Shown: positions 27,431 through 36,356, numbered from the stretch's first letter. The stretch: 64,000 nucleotides of DNA from Sphingomonas sp. NFR15 (GCF_900103265.1 NZ_FMWX01000008.1:1-64000), one strand, 5' to 3'. Numbers and translations are program-made. Notes: generated by a model from the sequence alone, not told the origin.

Positions 27431-28981
27431 ATGAACGTGCCTACCCCCCCATATTACGATGTCCTGATTGCTGGCGCTGGCCCTGTGGGTCTCTTCCTGG
27501 CTTGCGAGCTGCAGTTGGCCGGCTGCTCGGTGCTGGTGATTGAACAAACGAGTGAACTGTCCACACCGCTGAAGCGCGCGCCCTTCGGGCTGCGCGGTCT
27601 GTCCGTGCCAACCGTCGACAGCTTCGACAGGCGAAGCCTGTTGGCGCCCCTGAAAGGGCGAATCCCCGACCGGGAAATCGCGGCTGCAACGCCTTGGACG
27701 AAGGAGGATCGCAGGCCTGGCGGGCATTTCGCCGGCATCGACTTCTACCTCGACCAGATCGACCAGACCCGGTGGCCCTTTCGGCTATCACATTCGGCCA
27801 ATCCCATGCCTGCCGACCTCGAGAGTATCGGCGCTGTCCTGACGGACCGCGCGGAGGAGTTGGGGGTTGCAATACGATATGGCATGCGAGTCTCGGACGT
27901 AAGCGCGACGGATCGCGATGTGACCGTCCGCGCCGGTGAGGAGACATTCCGGGGAGGCTGGCTAGTCGGTTGCGACGGCGGCCGCAGTGTCGTGCGCAAG
28001 ACGGCGGGCTTCGGCTTCACCGGCACCGACCCCGAATTCACCGGCTACTTTGCCCAGGTCGAGTTTGCCGACCCGTCCATGCTCGACCCAGGTCACCATG
28101 ATACGCCGGGTGGCACCTATATCTTCGACCTGCCGGACATGATCCGAATGGTTGAGTTCGACGGCGGGGCGCATCACCGCGGCGAGCCAATTACTCGCGA
28201 TCATCTGCAGGCGGTACTGCGTCGCATCTCCGGCGCGAACATCGAGTTGACGGCGATCGCCCACGTCACGACCTGGACAGACCGAGCCTATCTGGCGACC
28301 GAATATCGGCGGGGACGCGTGCTGCTCGCCGGTGACGCCGCGCACATCCACTCGCCGCTCGGGGGCCAAGGCCTCAACCTCGGTCTCGGCGACGCGATGA
28401 ACCTCGGCTGGAAGCTCGCCGCGACGATCCACGGCAACGCCGCCCGCGGACTTCTCGAAACATATCAGCGCGAGCGGCGGCCGCTGGCCGAGCAGATCCT
28501 CGACTGGTCGCGCGCGCAGGTCTCGCTTATGCGGCCGAGCCGAAGCGCACAGGCACTCCGCACCATCGTCCGTGATCTGATCGCGACACCAGATGGCGCG
28601 ACCTATTTCGCCGAGCGCGTCTGGGGCGTGTCGGTGCGCTATGATCTGGGCAGCGACCATCCTCTCGTAGGGCGTAGCGTCCCCGATTTTGAGCTGACCG
28701 ACGGCACGCGCCTGAACGAACACTTCCGAGGCGCGCGTGCGCTCCTGCTCGATTTTAGCGGGGTCGAACAATTGCGGGCACTTGCCGACCGCTATCGCGA
28801 CTGGATCACCTATGTGCCGTGCAATGGGAAAGACCTGTCAGGCCTCTACGCCCTGTTCGTTCGCCCCGATGGTTTTGTCGGCTGGGCAAGCGATCAGCCC
28901 GTCGATGAAATCGACGTCGCCCGAGTTTTATCGCAATGGTTCGATACCGCACGACATGTCGGGGGAGCCCCGGCGCAATAA
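27431..28981 (+). CDS. FAD-dependent aromatic monooxygenase (PheA/TfdB/RdmE type)
   Basis: 516 residues. FAD-binding_3 fold: VLIAGAGPVGLFLACELQL at residues 11-29 (dinucleotide GxGxxG), the CDGGRSVVRKTAG motif after GWLVG, and GRVLLAGDAAHIHSPLGGQG (second FAD motif). A C-terminal thioredoxin-like domain of about 120 residues follows (VGRSVPDFELTDG). The enzyme uses NAD(P)H and O2 to hydroxylate an aromatic or polyketide-like substrate; the class also contains rifampicin monooxygenases. The substrate is unknown. The long upstream frame is not used, since ATG 27431 starts directly before the Rossmann fold. Confidence 0.9.
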   Translation: MNVPTPPYYDVLIAGAGPVGLFLACELQLAGCSVLVIEQTSELSTPLKRAPFGLRGLSVPTVDSFDRRSLLAPLKGRIPDREIAAATPWTKEDRRPGGHFAGIDFYLDQIDQTRWPFRLSHSANPMPADLESIGAVLTDRAEELGVAIRYGMRVSDVSATDRDVTVRAGEETFRGGWLVGCDGGRSVVRKTAGFGFTGTDPEFTGYFAQVEFADPSMLDPGHHDTPGGTYIFDLPDMIRMVEFDGGAHHRGEPITRDHLQAVLRRISGANIELTAIAHVTTWTDRAYLATEYRRGRVLLAGDAAHIHSPLGGQGLNLGLGDAMNLGWKLAATIHGNAARGLLETYQRERRPLAEQILDWSRAQVSLMRPSRSAQALRTIVRDLIATPDGATYFAERVWGVSVRYDLGSDHPLVGRSVPDFELTDGTRLNEHFRGARALLLDFSGVEQLRALADRYRDWITYVPCNGKDLSGLYALFVRPDGFVGWASDQPVDEIDVARVLSQWFDTARHVGGAPAQ

Positions 28982-29317
28982 GGAGGCTCCGGCTTGTCGC
29001 TTCAGCTCTATCGGCTCTCGATAACGGCCAGGGCGCGTTCTCCCGATCTTCAACTCATTCGCCCCTGCGCTAAATGATCGGTTTTGGTTTCACGACCTTG
29101 TTTGCGACGTCCTCGAAGGAGGCGAGCGTGCCTTGTTGGACCGGGCGCGCGGCGATTCCTCATAGGCGTGAAACGCTGATCTTGGTCGTGAACCCATAAT
29201 CGACCGCTTTCGCAGCGAGGGCTGAACGTCCGAGATCGGATGGTCTGCGGTCCGGCAGCTTTCGGGAAGGCGGGTGGCGAAAGCCGCCTTTGCGGAAAGA
29301 ATGTAAAACAGGAAAGC
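28982..29317. other. Intergenic, with possible decayed minus-strand gene tail
   Basis: 336 bases between convergent genes. On the minus strand around 29071-29153 a run of codons reads RPVQQGTLASFEDVANKVVK and ends in a stop after KPKPII. It looks like natural protein sequence but has no start, so it may be the tail of a lost gene. I cannot name it. No terminator hairpin with a T-run is visible. Confidence 0.35.
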
Positions 29318-29899
29318 CTAAGTGATCTCCGCGGAAAAAAGGCGTCGAAGCACCCGCCTGAAACGGGCGACCGGCTCGTCGGACCGTTCCACTTTCATGC
29401 GGAGCAGGGTTCCGTGCCACGCAGCAAGCACCACTGCGGCGACATCATCGACGCCATCAGGCTCCACAACGTCGTCAAGCACTGCGGCAAATGCGCCGGT
29501 CTGCTGCTCTAACACCTTGGCAAGCGCACCGCGAAGCAGCTCGCTATGGATGGGCGCCTCGGTCGCAAGATCCGGGATCAGGCAGCCGACGCTCCAGTCG
29601 CGTTCGCTAAGCGCACGCTCGATGGCGTCGAAATATGCTTCAAGGCGCCGCGCTGGCGAGCGCGACGTATCACCCAAAGTCGTCACCATGATCGCATTTA
29701 GCCGGGCAACATAATGATCCAGCACAACGAGCGCGAAACGCTCCTTGGACCGGAAGTGATTGGTGAAGGAGCCGAGCGGTACGTCCGCAGCAGCGGCGAC
29801 TTGCCGCACCCCCGTCGCCGAATAGCCGCGGTCGTGGAAGAGACGCGCGCCCGTTTCGACCAGGAGGTCACGCTGCGAGGAGACGGAGGGACACGACAT
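29318..29899 (-). CDS. TetR/AcrR-family transcriptional repressor
   Basis: 193 residues. The N-terminal TetR HTH is clear: LFHDRGYSATGVRQVAAAA then PLGSFTNHFRSKERFALVVL. The C-terminal ligand domain has CLIPDLATEAPIHSELLRGAL as in the TetR_C_16/YcdC-like type. It is divergent from an alpha/beta hydrolase gene, with a perfect 16-base palindrome between them (29915-29930). It probably represses both itself and the hydrolase until a ligand binds. Confidence 0.9.
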   Translation of the reverse strand: MSCPSVSSQRDLLVETGARLFHDRGYSATGVRQVAAAADVPLGSFTNHFRSKERFALVVLDHYVARLNAIMVTTLGDTSRSPARRLEAYFDAIERALSERDWSVGCLIPDLATEAPIHSELLRGALAKVLEQQTGAFAAVLDDVVEPDGVDDVAAVVLAAWHGTLLRMKVERSDEPVARFRRVLRRLFSAEIT

Positions 29900-29914
29900 G
29901 CCAGAGGCTTAGCG

Positions 29915-29930
29915 CAATACGATCGTATTG
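29915..29930. promoter_or_regulatory. Perfect 16-bp palindrome, probable TetR operator
   Basis: CAATACGATCGTATTG is its own reverse complement. It lies 15 bases upstream of the TetR start and 35 bases upstream of the divergent hydrolase start, the expected place for a TetR-family operator controlling both genes. Confidence 0.8.
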
Positions 29931-29965
29931 ACCACCGCTGTCGATCGTGGAATGCTTGGCTGATC

Positions 29966-30910
29966 ATGACCAATCTTACTCACCACCACATTGATGCCCG
30001 TGGCATCCGGCTCCACGTCGTCGAACAGGGCAACGGTCCGGCCGTCGTCTTTTGCCACGGCTTCCCGACGACATGGGTGAGCTGGGCTCACGCCATGCAG
30101 GCGACCGCCGATGCCGGTTTCCATGCCATAGCGTTCGACATGCGCGGTTACGGTGAGAGCGACGCTCCGGGAGACGCGAACCTCTACACACCCTTCCAGA
30201 CGGTGGGCGACGTGATCGCCATTCTCGACCACTTCCACATCGCCCAAGCGATCCTCGTCGGACATGATTTTGGGGCCAGCATCGCGTGGAACGCGGCGAT
30301 GATGCGCCCGGACCGAATCGTGGCGGTGTTCGGCGTCAGTGTGCCCTTTCTCCAGCCCGGCGGTCCGAGCTTCCTCGATCAACTCCGCGCAGCAGGCGCG
30401 GACGACTTTTACATGTTCGACCAGATGACCGCCGAGGCCGATGTGAAATGGGCTGACGCGGCCCACAGCATTCCGGCCAGTCTTTACTGGATGTCGGGCG
30501 AGGCGCCGGCAGAGATGCGGTGGGACCCGTTTGACCCTGACCGGCACTTGCTGCGGCCGGCGCCGGCTGCGCCCACGACCATCGACCCCGCCTATGTCGA
30601 AGAGATGGTACGGGTGTTCGCTCGGACGGGATTCCATGCGCCGCTGAACTACTATAGGGCAATCGACGCCTTCTTCGCTGTCGCCAATCGCACGTTCGCC
30701 GGCTGCGTGATCAGGCAACCGAGCTTCTTCCTGACAGGTGCCGCAGATGGCCTGAATGCGGTACGCAGCCCGACAGAGAAGTCGCTGCGGCCAATCCTGC
30801 CAGGGTTGCGCGGTTTCGTCGCGCTCGACGGCGTGGGGCACTGGCCCCAACTAGAGGCTGCCGATGCGTTCGATGCGGCGCTGGTGTCGTTTGTCCGGTC
30901 GCTGGGGTGA
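29966..30910 (+). CDS. Alpha/beta hydrolase, epoxide-hydrolase-like
   Basis: 314 residues. Oxyanion-hole motif CHGFP at about residue 30, DMRGYGESDAP, nucleophile elbow VGHDFGASIAWN with Asp as nucleophile, cap-domain segment, and catalytic His in GVGHWPQLE near the C-terminus. An Asp nucleophile points to an epoxide hydrolase or haloalkane dehalogenase rather than an esterase. The ATG at 29966 begins directly before the first strand (NLTHHHIDARGIRLHVVEQG). It is probably controlled by the divergent TetR repressor. Confidence 0.88.
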   Translation: MTNLTHHHIDARGIRLHVVEQGNGPAVVFCHGFPTTWVSWAHAMQATADAGFHAIAFDMRGYGESDAPGDANLYTPFQTVGDVIAILDHFHIAQAILVGHDFGASIAWNAAMMRPDRIVAVFGVSVPFLQPGGPSFLDQLRAAGADDFYMFDQMTAEADVKWADAAHSIPASLYWMSGEAPAEMRWDPFDPDRHLLRPAPAAPTTIDPAYVEEMVRVFARTGFHAPLNYYRAIDAFFAVANRTFAGCVIRQPSFFLTGAADGLNAVRSPTEKSLRPILPGLRGFVALDGVGHWPQLEAADAFDAALVSFVRSLG

Positions 30911-31138
30911 GCGTTTGCGATCCAGTGTTCGTGTCGTCTAAGCAGGGCAACATTCATGCCTAGCCTGCTCTCCGCTGGAACACGGCATCTCCCATAAGCG
31001 AACGGCGGTCGAGACTGCTCGAGCGTTCTCGATTAGCAGCCTCTGCGAGAACGCATGGATCGATCGCAGAACCGCAAGATCGGTCGAGCGCATCATATCC
31101 GTAAGCGTCTAGCTGGAGCCGCCACGGAGGACAGGACG

Positions 31139-32020
31139 ATGAAGGCGGCGGTTCACAACTATCATGCCCGGATGCAGCGGGTGCTGGATCACATCGACCG
31201 GCATCTGGACGACGATCTGGACCTGAATGCTGTGAGCGGCGTCGCGGCCTTCTCGAAATATCATTTCCACCGGCAGTTCACTGCGACCTTCGGGCTGTCC
31301 GTGCATCGTTATGTCCAGCTCGCCCGCATGAAGCGGGCATCCCATCGGCTGGCCTATCGGGACGCGCAGAGCGTCACCGACATAGCGATGGATGCCGGTT
31401 ACGATGCCCCGGATGCCTTCGCCCGTGCCTTTCGGCAACGGTTTGGGCAGTCGCCGTCGTCGTTCAGGAAAGCTCCCGATTGGGAGCCGTGGCTTGCGGC
31501 CTTCGGGCCTCTCGACAACGCAAGGAGCAAGCTCATGCAGACTATCTACACCCCCGACGACGTGACGATCCGCGATGTGGCCCCGACGCCCGTGGCGATC
31601 ATGGAGCATCGCGGCGACCCGGAGACGATCGGCGCGACCATTCAGCGGTTCATCGCCTGGCGCAAGGCGACCGGGCTGTCGCCGAAGATCAGCCCGACCT
31701 TCAACGTCTTCCACTCCGATTCGCGCACGACGCCTCCGGCCGAATACCACATGGACCTGTGCGTCGGCACCGACCGCCAGATCGAGGCGAACAGCGAACA
31801 GGTTGAGGCCGGCACAATCCCCGGCGGGCGCTGTGCGGTGCTGCGCGTCGTCGGCAACACCGACAACCTCGAGCCTGCCGCCCTGTACTTCTACCGCGAT
31901 TGGCTACCGGCCAGTGGCGAGGAGGCACGCGACTTCCCGCTCTACTGCCAGCGCCTCACCTTCTTCCCGGAGGTGCCGGAGCATGAGGCAGTCGCGGACT
32001 TGTTCCTGCCGCTCAAATAG
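31139..32020 (+). CDS. AraC-family regulator with C-terminal GyrI-like ligand domain
   Basis: 293 residues. The N-terminal double-HTH AraC domain is complete: RVLDHIDRHLDDDLDLNAVSG, FHRQFTATFGLSVHRYV, VTDIAMDAGYDAPDAFARAF, FRQRFGQSPSSFRK. The C-terminal half (YTPDDVTIRDVAPTPVAIMEH ... IPGGRCAVLRVVGN) is a GyrI/SbmC-like small-molecule-binding domain, as in Rob and SoxS-like multidrug sensors. ATG 31139 follows ACGGAGGACAGG. The regulator probably activates efflux or detoxification genes; no target can be named. Confidence 0.9.
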   Translation: MKAAVHNYHARMQRVLDHIDRHLDDDLDLNAVSGVAAFSKYHFHRQFTATFGLSVHRYVQLARMKRASHRLAYRDAQSVTDIAMDAGYDAPDAFARAFRQRFGQSPSSFRKAPDWEPWLAAFGPLDNARSKLMQTIYTPDDVTIRDVAPTPVAIMEHRGDPETIGATIQRFIAWRKATGLSPKISPTFNVFHSDSRTTPPAEYHMDLCVGTDRQIEANSEQVEAGTIPGGRCAVLRVVGNTDNLEPAALYFYRDWLPASGEEARDFPLYCQRLTFFPEVPEHEAVADLFLPLK

Positions 32021-32086
32021 CCTGCCGGAGGGCGGCTCGCATCCTTCTTAGAGTCGAAGAGCCGCCCTCTCTCATAGGATGCGCGC

Positions 32087-32653
32087 ATGCTGATTGGTTA
32101 CGCCCGTGTTTCGACGACCGACCAAGATTTGTCGCTGCAACTCGACGCCTTGGCGAAGGCCGGCTGTGAGAGACTGTTCACCGACAAAGCGAGTGGCGCG
32201 AAAGTTGATCGACCGGGCTTGGCCGAAGCCCTCCATTTCGCACGCGCGGGAGACACCCTGGTGATCTGGAAACTCGATCGGCTTGGCCGCTCGATCCGAG
32301 GTCTCATTGAGCTGGCAGCGGGCCTGTCCGCTCGCCACGTGGACTTCCGATCTCTGACCGATGGGTTCGACACGGCCACTCCTTCTGGGCGTCTCCTGTT
32401 CCACATATTGGCTTCAGTCGCAGAGATGGAACGAGAGTTGGTGAGAGAGCGCACGATCGCGGGCTTGGCGGCCGCTCGCGCGAAGGGCGGGACCGGTGGT
32501 GGCCGCAAGGCAGCGATGACGCCAGACAAGATCGACACTGCGCGTAAGCTGCTCGCCGCGGGAGACAAACCCGCCAAGATAGCCAAGCTGCTGCAAGTTG
32601 GCCTATCCACCTTCTACCGCCATTGCCCGGCCAGCGCCGAGCTTCCCGATTGA
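32087..32653 (+). CDS. Serine recombinase (resolvase/invertase family)
   Basis: 188 residues. The N-terminal catalytic domain begins MLIGYARVSTTDQDLSLQLD with nucleophile Ser10. It continues with DRPGLAEALHFARAGDTLVIWKLDRLGRSIRGLIEL (in pieces) and SGRLLFHILASVAEMERELVRERT, then a short HTH_7 domain (KAAMTPDKIDTARKLLAAGD ... STFYRH). The length matches Tn3-type resolvases and Pin-type invertases. No partner transposase is nearby, so it may be a relic of a transposon or act on an unseen inversion site. Confidence 0.9.
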   Translation: MLIGYARVSTTDQDLSLQLDALAKAGCERLFTDKASGAKVDRPGLAEALHFARAGDTLVIWKLDRLGRSIRGLIELAAGLSARHVDFRSLTDGFDTATPSGRLLFHILASVAEMERELVRERTIAGLAAARAKGGTGGGRKAAMTPDKIDTARKLLAAGDKPAKIAKLLQVGLSTFYRHCPASAELPD

Positions 32654-32654
32654 G

Positions 32655-32778
32655 GATCGCGTTTCGAGAATGTCCGCGAGCCGTAGTCGTCCTGGATAAG
32701 CGTATCGATAAGCCGGTCTTCAGCGGGACGTTGCCCATCGAGCATCAACATGGCGAGGCCATAAACGAGCGACCAGGC
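32655..32778 (-). pseudogene. C-terminal remnant of a TetR-family regulator
   Basis: On the minus strand the codons below 32778 read AWSLVYGLAMLMLDGQRPAE then DRLIDTLIQDD, the typical end of TetR regulators with a WHG/TetR_C_33 domain. A stop codon lies directly upstream (32779-32781), and there is no HTH. It was probably cut off when the recombinase region inserted. Confidence 0.6.
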
Positions 32779-33031
32779 TCATAACGCGTTGTTTTCCGCT
32801 CGAACCAAACCAGTATCGTCCGCTGATGCCGAAAGCTTGGATTGCAGCATGGGTTTCGCCCCCGCTGTCAGGAGAGATCCAGCGGTCGATACGACGGGTT
32901 ATCCTTTGGTACTCGTCGTATCGACACGCCGGCTACTATCGGCCCTATGGTGCAGGAAAGCGTCGGGTAATGAGGACGTGCGGCTGGCTGACGTCATCAG
33001 TAGGCCCAGGGTGGCGATTGCCCTGCTTACC

Positions 33032-33757
33032 TCACCAAGGCACCTCGTTTTGCTCGAAGTAGAAGCCGCCGGTCATATCTCTGGCGGTCCGGGTCGCTAG
33101 CCATACGATGCCCGCCGCAGCCTGCTCCACAGTACGGTATCCGCTATGGCCGTTGAAATCGGTCGCAGTGTAGCCGGGATCCGCTGCGTTCACCGTAATC
33201 CCGCTGCCGGCCAGTTCTTTGGCAAACGCCACTGTCACCGCATTGAGCGCGGTTTTCGAGCTATTATACCCGAGGATGTTGACGCCGTGGAACTGGTTGC
33301 TCGGGTCCGACAGCCAGCCCAGCGAACCGAGCCCGCTACTAACCATGATCACACTAGCATCGATCGTTGCCTTTAGAAGTGGAAGGAAGGCCTGCGTCAC
33401 ACGGATCGGCGCAAAGACGTTCGTCTCGTAGATGGCCTTGATGTCATGGAGCGGCTGCTCGCTCGGGAGGATTGGCTGAAGCCCGGATATACCGGCATTG
33501 TTGATCAGGATGTCGAGCTTGCCGTCCTCACGTTCGACGCGGGCAACTGCACATCGCACACTTTCGTCACTGGTCACGTCAAGCGTCAGTGCTCGGACGG
33601 CAATCCCCTCGGCGGCAAGACTTGCAGCGGCTGCCTGCCCTCGATCCGCGTCCCGGCTGCCAAGCCAGATACGAAAGCCTTGGCCGCCCAATTGTCGCGC
33701 CGTTTCGTAGCCGATGCTTTTGTTGGCACCCGTGATAAGAACAGCTTTGTCGGTCAT
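33032..33757 (-). CDS. SDR-family oxidoreductase
   Basis: 241 residues. NAD(P) motif LITGANKSIGYETARQLG, DVTSDESV, ILINNAGISG, active-site Ser in VIMVSSGLGSLG, then YNSSKTAL (Tyr-x3-Lys) and DPGYTATDFNG. A classical short-chain dehydrogenase acting on an unknown carbonyl or alcohol. ATG 33757 with AGGAG upstream is chosen over longer frames. It is divergent from a LysR gene at 33876, which is its likely regulator. Confidence 0.9.
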   Translation of the reverse strand: MTDKAVLITGANKSIGYETARQLGGQGFRIWLGSRDADRGQAAAASLAAEGIAVRALTLDVTSDESVRCAVARVEREDGKLDILINNAGISGLQPILPSEQPLHDIKAIYETNVFAPIRVTQAFLPLLKATIDASVIMVSSGLGSLGWLSDPSNQFHGVNILGYNSSKTALNAVTVAFAKELAGSGITVNAADPGYTATDFNGHSGYRTVEQAAAGIVWLATRTARDMTGGFYFEQNEVPW

Positions 33758-33875
33758 GCTATGCTCCTGAGGAGTGGCCAGCGACGTCCCGTCACCTGCG
33801 CCCCACCACTCACGGGCACAATCGGATGTTCGGCGGTGTTTGATAATCCTCTCAATCTCGAATACCCTGATCGGT

Positions 33876-34802
33876 ATGGCGAACAATGCAGAAGTGGCAA
33901 GCCTCGATAGCCTGAGAGTATTTCTTGCGGTCGTTGAGGCACGCGGCTTCCGGGCAGCATCGAAGCAATTAGGTATTTCCCCCTCAACGGTGAGCGAGAA
34001 GATTGCCGAGATCGAGTTACAGCTTGGCGTTCCTCTTCTTACCCGGACGACGCGCAGCGTCATGCCAACCGAAGCCGGCACCGCGCTGGCTTCGCGGCTC
34101 ACTCCACTTTTTGCCGAGACCCGGGCAGCGCTTCAGGACGCTGCTAATTCGCAGGCGGAGGTGCGCGGCCTCCTGAAACTTAATGTAACCGGCGCGGTCA
34201 TGGTCGATATTCTCCCGCCCCTGATTGACCGATTTCTGTCATCACACCCACACGTCCGGGTCGAGATCGAAGTGGAAGATCGGCTCGTGGATATCGTAGA
34301 GGCCGGCTGCGACGCCGGGATCCGTTACGGAGAGCATCTGGCCAAAGATATGATTGCCGTGCCGATCGGGCCGTCCGTTCAGGGTTTGGCCTATGCCGCC
34401 TCTCCCTCCTATCTGGCACGACATGCGGCACCAGTCGGCCCGCGCGACCTTCTGGTCCAGGACGCGATCCGACTTCGCTTTTCGACCGGCGCGCTCGTCG
34501 CATGGGAGTTCGAGCGCGGACGAGAATCGATGACGATTGATCCACCGGGCCGGCTAATCATCGGCGTCGACGCCGCACCGGCGGCAATCGCAGCCGCGTG
34601 TGCTGGTCACGGTATCATTGGAACCTTCAAGAATTGGCTTGATCCATTCATCGACAACGGCGCGCTCCATCCCGTTCTTCCTGAGTGGTGGCCTTCGTTC
34701 GAAGGTCCAAGACTGTATTTCTCCCGGCGCTTCGTGCCGGCGCCACTTCGCGCGTTGCTCGATTTTGTTGCAGAGGAACGACAGTCGCCCGTTCGAGGAT
34801 GA
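33876..34802 (+). CDS. LysR-family transcriptional regulator
   Basis: 308 residues. N-terminal wHTH: SLDSLRVFLAVVEARGFRAASKQLGISPSTVSEKIAELE-type pattern, with PLLTRTTRSVMPTEAG as the wing. The effector domain contains CDAGIRYGEHLAKDMIAVPIG, characteristic of the subgroup next to SDR and aldo-keto reductase genes. It is divergent from the SDR gene at 33757 with 118 bases between, so it probably controls it. Confidence 0.9.
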   Translation: MANNAEVASLDSLRVFLAVVEARGFRAASKQLGISPSTVSEKIAEIELQLGVPLLTRTTRSVMPTEAGTALASRLTPLFAETRAALQDAANSQAEVRGLLKLNVTGAVMVDILPPLIDRFLSSHPHVRVEIEVEDRLVDIVEAGCDAGIRYGEHLAKDMIAVPIGPSVQGLAYAASPSYLARHAAPVGPRDLLVQDAIRLRFSTGALVAWEFERGRESMTIDPPGRLIIGVDAAPAAIAAACAGHGIIGTFKNWLDPFIDNGALHPVLPEWWPSFEGPRLYFSRRFVPAPLRALLDFVAEERQSPVRG

Positions 34803-34876
34803 CGGAGAGTACGTCTAAATGCAGCAAACGCATGGCCCTCTGTAGGGCATCGCCGCTAGCCGTTCCGGAGCTTGGT

Positions 34877-34937
34877 CCTGTTGGGAAAGACTCGGCCTTC
34901 CCAACAGGCGCGTCCGCTTGTCATAACCGAGCGGACG
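34877..34937. terminator. Two strong hairpins between convergent genes
   Basis: Arms CCTGTTGGGAA (34877-34887) and TTCCCAACAGG (34898-34908) form a perfect 11-bp stem with a 10-base loop. Three bases later CGTCCGCT (34911-34918) and AGCGGACG (34930-34937) form a perfect 8-bp stem. A third, GCTCCGCTT/AAGCGGAGC (34943-34951 and 34965-34973), spans the stop codon of the next gene. Together they probably stop transcription from both sides. No long T-run is present. Confidence 0.7.
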
Positions 34938-34962
34938 GGTAGGCTCCGCTTTTGGGTTTGTC

Positions 34963-35805
34963 TCAAGCGGAGCGTTCCATCACGTTGCGTAACAGGCTTT
35001 CAAGATCGCGCTCGCCATCGCGAGTCTGCGCACCCGCCTTTAGCTGGCCTGCCATAAGCTGACCGACCGACGGCTGGAAGACAAGGCTCATCCACCCCTC
35101 GGTTTCGCGTGCGAAACCATTTTCTTCGATCTCAGGTGGCACTGCTCGCTTCGCTGCAGCAACGACGCCATCCGGGAGCGCTGCAATGTTATTCGCCAAG
35201 CGTGCGACAAAGCCGTCTAGCTCGTCAGCAGGTAACGCACGATTGATCCAGCCGTAACGTTCGGCCGTTTTCGCATCGAACATGTCAGCGCCGAGAATGA
35301 CCTCCAGTGCCCTGCCACGTGTCATCCGCTGACTAAGATATTGCGTAGCACCCCCTCCAGGTATGATGCCCATCAGTGCCTCGCATTGCGCCAGGCCGCC
35401 ACGATCTTCCGCGGCAAACGCCATGTCGGCTGCTGCAACGATCTCCGCACCGCCACCGCGAGCAAGACCAGCCAGCTTGACGATCGTTACCTGAGGCTGC
35501 CCACGCACCGCCTCTGCGAACGCCTGAAACGGGTTCAGACCAGTAGGAACATCGCGCTGCAACTCCGCCAAATCGTCCGGCCGCTCCCCCAACGTCATGT
35601 CGACATGAGCAACAAAGAACTCGGGATCGGCGCTTTCGAATACGATCACGCGTGTCTCTGAATCGTCGCGTACAGAGGCAAGAAAGCTTCGTAGCTCTCG
35701 CATCAGGGTTAGATCGAGAACGTTGATCGGAGGATTGTTGATGGAGACGGTAACGACCCGCTTTCGTCGGGAGATCTGCAGGGTCTTGTAGTTAGGTTCG
35801 GTCAT
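34963..35805 (-). CDS. Enoyl-CoA hydratase/isomerase family protein
   Basis: 280 residues of the crotonase fold. VTVSINNPPINVLDLTLM begins the fold. ADPEFFVAHVDMT provides the first oxyanion residue and ARGGGAEIVAAADMAF the second, with a family-typical Glu. CEALMGIIPGGGATQYLSQ carries a second Glu of the hydratase signature. The CoA substrate is unknown. ATG 35805 (MTEPNYK) is chosen over 35823. It is divergent from an HxlR regulator, with an inverted repeat between them. Confidence 0.88.
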   Translation of the reverse strand: MTEPNYKTLQISRRKRVVTVSINNPPINVLDLTLMRELRSFLASVRDDSETRVIVFESADPEFFVAHVDMTLGERPDDLAELQRDVPTGLNPFQAFAEAVRGQPQVTIVKLAGLARGGGAEIVAAADMAFAAEDRGGLAQCEALMGIIPGGGATQYLSQRMTRGRALEVILGADMFDAKTAERYGWINRALPADELDGFVARLANNIAALPDGVVAAAKRAVPPEIEENGFARETEGWMSLVFQPSVGQLMAGQLKAGAQTRDGERDLESLLRNVMERSA

Positions 35806-35856
35806 AGGATCCCTTGTCAGCATGCTTCAGGGCGATTTGCCCATAGCTCCACCTTA

Positions 35857-35875
35857 AGGTATCCATTCCATACCT
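35857..35875. promoter_or_regulatory. Inverted repeat AGGTAT-N7-ATACCT, probable HxlR operator
   Basis: A perfect 6-bp inverted repeat with a 7-base spacer lies 52 bases upstream of the enoyl-CoA hydratase start and 33 bases before the hxlR-type gene. A related GTATCCCTAGTAT stretch follows at 35898-35910, overlapping the regulator's start. The arrangement fits autoregulation and control of the divergent enzyme. Confidence 0.7.
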
Positions 35876-35907
35876 GACAGCAATTACGCACTTAGAGTAT
35901 CCCTAGT

Positions 35908-36294
35908 ATGGTCAACGATACTGCGCTTCCCGACCCCTCTTTCGTCTTTCGCTCGGATTGCCCTAGCAGAGCTATCCTTGATCAGATCGCCGACAAGTGG
36001 TCGATCATGGTTCTGGCGGTCCTGCTCCGCGAGCCGCATCGCTTTAATGCGATCAAGCGACGGCTCGAAGGCGTGACACAACGCGTACTCACGCACACCC
36101 TGCGGAAGCTTGAACGCAACGGTATGATAACCCGAACAGTGATCGACGGTCGCGTTTTAGGGGTCGAATACGCGTTAACCCCGCTTGGCCGCTCCTTGCA
36201 TGAGCCGCTTGGGGCGTTGCTGACGTGGACTACACAGCGCATGTCTGAAATCCAACAGCATCAACAGAGTTTTGACGCCCGCTTTTCGACGTAG
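35908..36294 (+). CDS. HxlR-family (wHTH) transcriptional regulator
   Basis: 128 residues. The HxlR pattern is intact: CPSRAILDQIADKWSIMVLAVLL, RFNAIKRRLEGVTQRVLTHTLR, then wing VEYALTPLGRSLHEPL. Family members sense reactive aldehydes, quinones or oxidants, often through a Cys near the N-terminus; Cys19 in DCPSR is present here. It is divergent from the enoyl-CoA hydratase gene. Confidence 0.9.
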   Translation: MVNDTALPDPSFVFRSDCPSRAILDQIADKWSIMVLAVLLREPHRFNAIKRRLEGVTQRVLTHTLRKLERNGMITRTVIDGRVLGVEYALTPLGRSLHEPLGALLTWTTQRMSEIQQHQQSFDARFST

Positions 36295-36356
36295 TTATAT
36301 ACTCATACGAGTTGGTGTGAAGCTGATAACAAAACTATCGACCCAATGGCCCCGTA

